Below are positions 57,346 through 64,000 of a stretch of DNA of 64,000 nucleotides, one piece after another. The notes under the pieces were generated by a model, which saw only the letters and a program-made list of their open reading frames with translations, had not been told where the DNA came from and did no database searches. How positions within the stretch are numbered: the stretch's first letter is position 1; each line of letters opens with the position of its first letter. This DNA comes from Colocasia esculenta (lineage: Eukaryota > Streptophyta > Magnoliopsida > Alismatales > Araceae). The stretch is from assembly GCA_014218235.1 (NCBI GenBank), contig CM024764.1, forward strand, positions 65,199,184 through 65,263,183. The letters run 5' to 3'. A program made the translations under genes and the position numbers.

Positions 57346-58859
57346 CCCAATCCTAAGTATATGAAATTAATACTAATACTGACTTGAGCTGCTGGCTGTG
57401 TGGGGCGTACTCCCTGCATTATTGACATGAACTGCTGAACCATATCGCTGAACTGCATCTGTAGTTGTACCCGCTGCGTCTCTATCTCTACCCGCTGCGC
57501 CTGTAGCTCTACCCACTGCGTCTGTAGCTCTTCCCGCTGCGTCTGTAGCTCTGTACGTAGCTCCTCCCGAATGATGCCTCTAATGTCCTCTACACCACTG
57601 ACGGGCGGCCCAGAAGATGAACTCGCGTGTGCCGGAGGAGCGATCGAACTGGCATATGAGGACAACACTCGATGAGTATCCAGGCTGTCCCCAAAGCCGT
57701 ACACTCGACCTTTCCTCGGCACTCCCGCTGCCTCGACCCAAGCGTCCGCATCCAAATCTGGCTGGGGAGTGCCCTCTGTGTAGCGCTCCGCCATCGTCCT
57801 GTCGTACGCCTCCTGTAAAATAATTTAAAATTAAATTATTGAAAACAAATTACTTTAATATCATAATTGAATTCATAATTTAAAGCTTGACTTACAGCAA
57901 TCGTGCGGGCACTCTCGGTAACATAGTCATCCGTCCCCTTCCGCTTATGAGTCCGATCAAATAACTCGCGGAAAGTAGGGGCACGCTCCAGGTCGTGATG
58001 CTTAGAATTCAACAAAATTAGTTAGTCTCACAATAATAATCCATATGTATATATGAATCGAACAATAAAATACTTACCAATTTTTGACTGTGGGTCGCAT
58101 AAGATACGGATCCACTAGTATGCACATTTTTCTCCGGTTGAGTTGCTCTGTTGCGTATTGCCGCCTGTGACTGCTGCTGCCATGGTCCAGCAGCCCAACG
58201 CGCGCAAAGGGACTCCCAACAGTCCGTCCGCAGCCAAACAGGGCCGTAATCCACCCAAGCCATAGGATCCCGGTTCCCTGTGGTCTTGATTGCCTTGTCC
58301 AGTGCCTCCTACATCGACTTTCTTAAATTAGTCTGGGCCGTAATCTCCCAGACGGCTCGAGCCCGAGGGAGATCCTCGGGTCTTGTGAACGCGAACCTCC
58401 GCTGTAAAGAAATAAAATTAATCAACGTTCTGCAATAAACCTAAATTAATAATAATTGAATAAATGACTTCAACTCTTCTAAAAAATAAAAATACCGTAA
58501 ACATGTCAAATAATAAATCCCGGACTGGCACCGGGAAGTCTCTCCATGCATCCACTGGTCCTGGAATATGTGCGTGGACCAACGTCGTAATATAGCAGGA
58601 AGCAGGACTGGGATCTATCTTCCCCCTGCAATTCCACATTAATTTTCTACATGAAATGTATATCCTAAATAACAAATACAGTAACACTGAGATGATGAAC
58701 TTTACCCTGAGATCCAGCATGGTTGTCGTCCTGGTAGCTGAGGCCCCTCCTCAGCTGCTGGATGCTGGCTCTCCACCTCTGTTGAAAACAATTTAGTACA
58801 CTTTTATTGTATAAATTGCAAGAGACCAAACATACTAATCTATTGAAACATATGTTTAC

Positions 58860-59309
58860 CTTGTGGTGGGAGAAGACGAAGGTAGCATGGACGGGGAGGC
58901 ATTCCCTGCAAAATTTCATACACATTAGAAATTATGAATTTCAAATAAACAACATTGTAGAAAATTACCTGTCGCTGGGACGACGGGCGTGGACGGGGAG
59001 GCATTCCTGCAAAATTTCATACACATTAGAAATTATGAATTTCAAATAAACAACAATATAGAAATTTACCTGTCGCTGGGACGACGAGCGTGGACGGGGA
59101 GGCAGTCCCTGCAAAATTTCATACACATTAGAATTATGAATTTAAATAAACAACAATATAGAAATTTACCTGTCGCTGGGATGACGGGCGTGGACGGGGA
59201 GGCAGTCCCTGCAAAATTTCATACACATTAGAAATTATGAATTTCAAATAAACACAATATAGAAAATTACATGTCGCTGGGACGACGGGCGTGGACGGGG
59301 AGGCAGTCC
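58860..59309 (-). repeat. tandemly duplicated exon-intron units
   Basis: Four units of 100-101 bp, each a 38- or 39-nt exon plus about 62 bp of intron, and a related fifth exon of 46 nt. Exons begin GGACTGCCTCCCCGTCC after TTTTGCAG (the copy at 59309 after TTTTTAAG) and end CCCAGCGACAG|GTAA; the copy at 59271 ends GACAT|GTAA. In the phase set by exon 1 they encode GTASPSTPVVPAT, echoing GTASASTSASRSAT inside exon 1. Confidence 0.8.
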
Positions 59310-59597
59310 CTTAAAAATATATGTACGTTAGTTCTCGTGAAATCAATATAAACAATAATACCCATATGGTTTTTTGTGTACATATGCATATACCTGTCGC
59401 GGACCTGGAGGCAGACGTGGACGCGGAGGCAGTCCCTCTGCCAACGGACGTGGCAACCCTCCGACTGCGTCCTCCACGTACCATATCTCTATTGATACAA
59501 ATAAAGATATAGCAAGTCATCAGCACTCAATTTGAAAGCAATTTATTATGAACATGTAATGAACAACAACACCATTTCTTACAAAATATGCAGTATA

Positions 59598-62500
59598 TTA
59601 TCTATATTCATCATCAGATGCTGAAGACATGTTTAATTCAGCATCATCTTCATCATCATCCTGGAATTCATCCTCATCATCTTGGGAGTCTTCCTCCACA
59701 TCAGACTCCACCTCCCGCTCAGCGACATTTGGGTCAACTTCTTCTTGTTCGTTATCCTTATGTAAGGAAATTGTTTCATTTATATCATGAACATTGTACT
59801 GCGTAGAAGCTGCCAACTCTCGTGCGTCACTCCGATCTGATTGGAAAAAGTTGTCATTAACACCTTCGAGCTCATCATCAGTCGGGAGAAGCTCATACTC
59901 AGGGAATAGTCTTGATTTCACTCTACATGCAGCCCACCAATCTCTTAATTTGAGGGATGTATAATTTGAATAATAAACTTGTTGGGCTTGTGCCGCCAGG
60001 ATGAATGGCTCATATGTACTCAATTTGGACTTATGCTTCACATCGATTAATCCATATGTTGTGTCATGACGAATAGATGTCGGGTCAAACCAATGACACT
60101 TGAACAGAAATACATTGTTGTCTTGTCCCAAAAATTGCAGTTCAATGACTTCTTCGAGAATGCCATAATAGTCAATTTCATTTTCATTATAGGCACTTCC
60201 CTTCACACATACGCCGCTGTTCATCGTAGACTTATTCCGTCCATAATCTCTCGTGTGAAATCTATATCCATTCACAATGTAGCCTGGATAGACACGTACA
60301 ATCTTCGAGGGGCCAAAACTAATCTGTTGTACTCTAGAATCGGGAATGAAGCCTTGTTCAACCTATTATGAGATAAATAGACAAACATTGAATAAATGAC
60401 TTCAACTCAGTCTGCATAAAAACACAACACTTATGTTTCAAAATAATTAGACACATACTCGAGATCTTAACCAAGTAGAAAAAGACTTCTCCCGTTCCTT
60501 TTCAACCTGCACGTCAGTTAGACGTGGATTCCGTCGCAATATGACCGAGTCAAACTCTCTGCAATGTAAATGTCACACAACCGTTAGGTTCTGCAGTAAT
60601 GCACGCAAATGATGACGAATAAGCGTGGAGAGCTTACTGAATGTAAGGGTCTAGTTCTTCGCAATTCATGAACACGTAGATCTCCGCAGCTACCAACTCT
60701 CTGTCTTGGAGTGCGCGAGTAGATGAAGATCCGAACGCCCGTCCGGCACACTTGAATACAGAGAGTCGGTCTGACACCTCCGAATCTCCACCATCATCAT
60801 TACGTGGAGGTTGAGTGCGTCGGGTTCGTATTTCCGTGTCAAAGTACATCGAACAGAAGTTCGATATCTCCTCAATGAGGTACGCCTGAGTAATGGAGCC
60901 CTCAACTTGTGCTTTGTTACGGACTTTCATCTTAAGATCGTGCATGCACCTACGACAATAATTCAAATGCATACATAAGTAATATAAAAGATCGTCGTAA
61001 TGGCAATAAATTGAGATGTAGAAATATACCTCTCAAACGGATACATCCATCGAAATTGTACTGGTCCTCCGACCCTTGCCTCATATGGTAAATGGATGAT
61101 CAGGTGCTCCATTGAATCAAAGAATGCTGGAGGAAATATCTTCTCTAATTTGCATACTGTCTGAATTATATTTTGCTCTATATTTTGCAAGTCATGAATT
61201 TTGAGTTCTGATGCAGATAAAATCCTGAAGAATTGACTCAGCTCAGTCATTGCTCCCCATATTTGTTTCGGCAACAACTCACGAAAAGCAAGAGGCATCA
61301 GTCTTTGCATGAAAACATGGCAGTCATGACTCTTCATTCCGTATATTTTTCCCTCGTTGACATTTACACAACGCGCAATATTCGAGACATATCCATCCGG
61401 AAATCTCAATTGCTTTAACCATTGCAACACTTCCTTAATCTGTCTGGCCCCAAGCACATATGCAGCTTTAGGTTGCACCACTTTTCCTTGAACATGCTGT
61501 AGCTCTAGTTCTGGACGTTTGCAAAGTACTTTCAAATCGACCCGTGCCTTGACGTTATCCTTCGTTTTACCTTTGACGTCCATAACTGTGTTGAACACAT
61601 TATCAAAAACATTCTTCTCTATATGCATGACGTCTAGGTTATGACGTATCAAAAGTGTTGACCAATAAGGCAATTCCCAAAAAATGCTTTGCTTCACCCA
61701 ATTGTGATCCTTCCCAAAGCCAGGGATTTGTCGGGTACTACCAGCCAGTTGTGTTACAGTCGGTAAGTTCTGGACCCGCCTCGCCATTTTCCACCAGACA
61801 CCCGTTCCATATCTACCTCTTCCATCACAGTTGTATTTTTAATAAAAGAATCCTTTTGCTTTCGGAAAGGATGGTCACTGGGTAGAAACCGCCGATGACA
61901 ATCGAACCAACAAGATTTTCCCCCAGATTTCAACACAAATGATTTAGAATCCTCCATGCAATAAGGACATGCCAACCTCCCATGTGTGCTCCAGCCAGAT
62001 AACATGCCGTAGGCTGGAAAGTCACTTATTGTCCACATTAATGCAGCCTTCAGATTGAAATTCTGTTTTCTGGATGCATCATAAGACTGCACACCATCTG
62101 ACCATAACAATTTCATCTCATCAATCAACGGTCTGAGATATATGTCTATATTCTTTCCTGGACTTTTTGGACCCGAATCAGCAATGAAAGGAACAGATTC
62201 TCACGCTTCATGCACATGCCTGGCGGAAGGTTATACGGTGTTAAGAATACTGGCCAACATGAGTAAGATGCCACCGAGCCTCCGAAAGGATTGAAACCAT
62301 CTGTGCATAAACCAAGCCGTACGTTGCGTGGATCCCTTGAGAAGTAAGGATGAGTACGGCTAAAATGAGCCCAGCTTCACCATCAGGCAGGATGACTCAT
62401 TTCACCTTCGTCGCGACGGACTCTTTCCGCATGCCATGTCATATGTCCAGCTGTCCTCGAGGACATGAACAATCGCTGCAATCTGGGTGTGATAGGAAAG

Positions 62501-63280
62501 TACCGCAATGACTTATACGGAACATCCTTCTGCTTTGACTTGTCCCCTCTCTTGGGCTTGAACCTATCATGCTTACAAATACAGCATGATGTCTTATCTG
62601 CATCCTCTTTGTAGTACAGCATACAGTGATTCGACATGCATCAATTTTCATAAAACCAAGCCCCAAATCATTCACCATCTTCTTCGCACGGTAAAAGCCA
62701 GCAGGTAACCTCTCTGATTGAGGAGCATGCTCTTGACCAGTAAGAGAAGCCGGTCAAAACAACTCTCGCTCATATGAAATTCAGATTTCAAATTCAATAG
62801 CTGCGACACTGCAGACAACCGTGTATGCTTCTCACAACCATCCCATAATGGCTCATCAGCATCTCGAAGTAACTGATAAAATCTCTGAGCTGTATCATTC
62901 GGCACTTCTTCATTTGTTTGATCTTCATGAATATTGAACTCCGGACCAGCAGCATCGACAACCATGTCTACGTACGTACTTGTGGAGGCAAAGTAATTAG
63001 CTGGTGCAGACGACTGAATATTCAACTCACCATGACACGACCATAACTCATAATGGCCAACAAATCCTCTCGTATACAGATGATGCTGCACATCCCATGT
63101 CGATATCCACTTTCTGTTCTTACAAGCCGAACACGGACATCGGATGTTACCCATCGGATCAACTGCTACTGATGTATTACTCAATGCAAACTCAATAAAA
63201 CTGTCAACTCCGTCTTTAAACTCCTCGGTCACAACTCCATTCACTATTCCACGGTACATCCATGACCGATTCTCCGACAT
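59598..63280 (-). pseudogene. TNP2-like CACTA transposase
   Basis: The minus-strand start is MSENRSWMYRG at 63280 (transposase-associated domain, IRCPCSACKNRKW). The TNP2 core follows: DLGLGFMKIDAC, CMLYYKEDADKTSC, LRYFPITPRLQRLFMS (62670-62400), LWSDGVQSYDAS and ALMWTISDFPAYGMLSGWST (62115-61990), RHNLDVMHIEKNVFDN (61630). Then a DUF4218-like part (PPAFFDSMEHLIIHLPYEA, 61115; FERCMHDLK across an intron at about 61028-60957), and a DUF4216-like part (IDYYGILEEVIEL, LFKCHWFDP; 60190-60080) with an acidic tail ending at 59598. Frameshifts near 62710, 62650, 62380 and 62165 break it. TNP2 is the catalytic transposase of CACTA elements. Confidence 0.85.
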
Positions 63281-64000
63281 TTTTCCTACATATTAAATGT
63301 CATGTCCCGAGTTAAAATCCAACACACCCTCACATCATTCAAGTACCATACATACGTTATATGGAGAGTCCCAGAGCTAATGGGTGAAATAAAGCGTTGA
63401 CGTAAAAATAAATGAAGAGTAAACATACATGAATATCAAATAAATTTGAGCACTATATAAATACTTAATGGTATTGAACATTAAAAACAACACAAACCGT
63501 GATGTCTTCATATTAGGCCACCACCACTTGATCGGCTCTTTATTCACCAGCTTCTCAGTAGATTCCTAGGGAGTGAACTAACCACTGATATCCCTAAATA
63601 TAGTTTGCCAAATACATCTCTTCGTACATAATGGGAAGACATAACTTTGAGAATGTCAAATTCTTTGACACAATTATTTTTCACAAATTTACACCAGTCT
63701 TTTCCAATAAACATGTACATACTAGCACACCAACTGCGTCGTAAGATTACAAATATCGCACTCCTTTTTCATCTTGAACAATAACAGATAATCCACTTTT
63801 ATTTTCTAAACTTTGTCTTTCTTCTTTCCGAATAATCTTTATGATTTTCGTCATCTTCTCTCTTTCACCAAAAGTAACCATCATGCAATCTTCGAATATC
63901 GAGCAAAATATTTTACGTTCAAACAAACAAGTACTTTGATACGTTGGACATTTGTTTCTTTTGAGTCTAATTTCCAATCGCGAACTCTCATCACTAATTA
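63281..64000 (-). other. region upstream of TNP2
   Basis: Noncoding, A/T-rich. It should be the 5' region of the CACTA element; no subterminal TCCGTCGG motifs are visible up to 64000, so the 5' terminus is still some way off. A short minus frame at 63747-63977 has no recognised domain. Confidence 0.4.

Larger units (their letters stand above)
53222..59484 (-). pseudogene. TNP1-like gene of CACTA copy 2
   Basis: About eleven exons can be read on the minus strand: 59484-59394 (ATG, MVRGGRSRRVATSVGRGT), micro-exons 59309-59271, 59208-59170, 59108-59070, 59006-58969 and 58905-58860, about 58779-58707, 58625-58496 (PGPVDAWRDFPVPVRDLLF), 58401-58078 (WVDYGPVWLRTDCW), 58000-57896, 57812-57384 (YGFGDSLDT and a Gln/Glu coiled coil), and 53281-53222 (DPAPDDDEAGTADDPADLC, TGA). 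The last three junctions are phase 0. The last intron (57383-53282, 4102 bp) contains the satellite. One exon has an in-frame TAG near 58310 and micro-exon 59006-58969 lacks one base, so the copy is probably inactive. The family resembles plant Transposase_24/TNP1 proteins, the small subunit that binds subterminal motifs. Confidence 0.75.
52598..64000 (-). mobile_element. CACTA (En/Spm-type) transposon copy 2, one end in window
   Basis: Starts CACTACAAGAAAAAGAGG after AAT, which is the expected 3-bp duplication. From left to right: subterminal motifs, last TNP1 exon, satellite, other TNP1 exons, TNP2 exons. Both genes run on the minus strand, so 52598 is the 3' end of the element. At least 11.4 kb; the 5' terminus is outside the window. 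It interrupts the gypsy LTR. Confidence 0.95.

Noticed and set aside
53419..57356. Series of overlapping open frames with a repeated peptide (DPSFECPTQSGDPNWIPS)
   Set aside because: They follow the 182-bp satellite unit exactly, change frame with unit length, and lie in an intron on the opposite strand of the CACTA genes.
59588..59806. His-rich plus-strand frame
   Set aside because: It is the antisense of the acidic tail of the TNP2-like protein.

Overview
The window is repeat-only nuclear DNA of a flowering plant with a large, transposon-rich genome. The evidence is the company of element types: Ty1/copia and Ty3/gypsy LTR retrotransposons with tRNA-Met type primer sites (TGGTATCAGAGC), a chromodomain-type gypsy integrase, a MuDR-type MULE, hAT and Mutator-like MITEs, and two En/Spm-type CACTA elements. 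I found no convincing host gene, tRNA, rRNA or CRISPR array. Nearly every open frame belongs to an element or is a shadow of a tandem repeat. A run of 100 N marks an assembly gap at 24092-24191.

Layout. 1-4295: 3' end of a SIRE/Maximus-like copia element (decayed env-like frame, polypurine tract, LTR). 4296-8435: minus-strand gypsy element (internal remnant, primer site, 3.4-kb 5' LTR) lying inside a plus-strand copia element whose gag-pol and 3' LTR occupy 8436-14094 and which also carries a 525-bp hAT-like MITE. 14095-16279: AT-rich DNA with a degenerate GAGTCT array. 16280-20764: truncated CACTA copy 1. 20765-24091: minus-strand gypsy LTR and a GC-rich remnant. 24192-29687: gypsy (Tekay-like chromovirus) gag-pol broken by only four stop codons, plus the start of its 3' LTR. 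29688-47011: a MULE transposase pseudogene split by a six-level nest of insertions, most with exact target-site duplications. 47012-52597: minus-strand gypsy element with 4.15-kb LTRs around only 322 bp. 52598-64000: CACTA copy 2 with TNP1-like and TNP2-like genes on the minus strand; its far end is outside the window.

Two structural themes stand out. First, the four gypsy LTR families here (called A to D) share one architecture: a TATA-like box where one can be seen, a short leader ending in a splice-donor-like AG|GTAGG, a 1.4-2.7 kb segment holding a cluster of palindromic CG motifs (GTCGAC, TCGCGA or ATCGAT), then a conserved block ending in a splice-acceptor-like TTTTCAG|G (or close variant) 268-346 bp before the LTR end. 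This predicts an intron lying wholly inside the LTR. Second, both CACTA copies carry a roughly 180-bp satellite (13 and 22 units) exactly inside the last intron of the TNP1-like gene, with its flanking coding exons and splice sites still readable. Copy 2 also shows a run of tandemly duplicated 39-nt exons and a 6-unit higher-order period in its satellite.

Family names and domain calls rest on motifs recognised by eye. Boundaries come from termini and target-site duplications read directly in the sequence.
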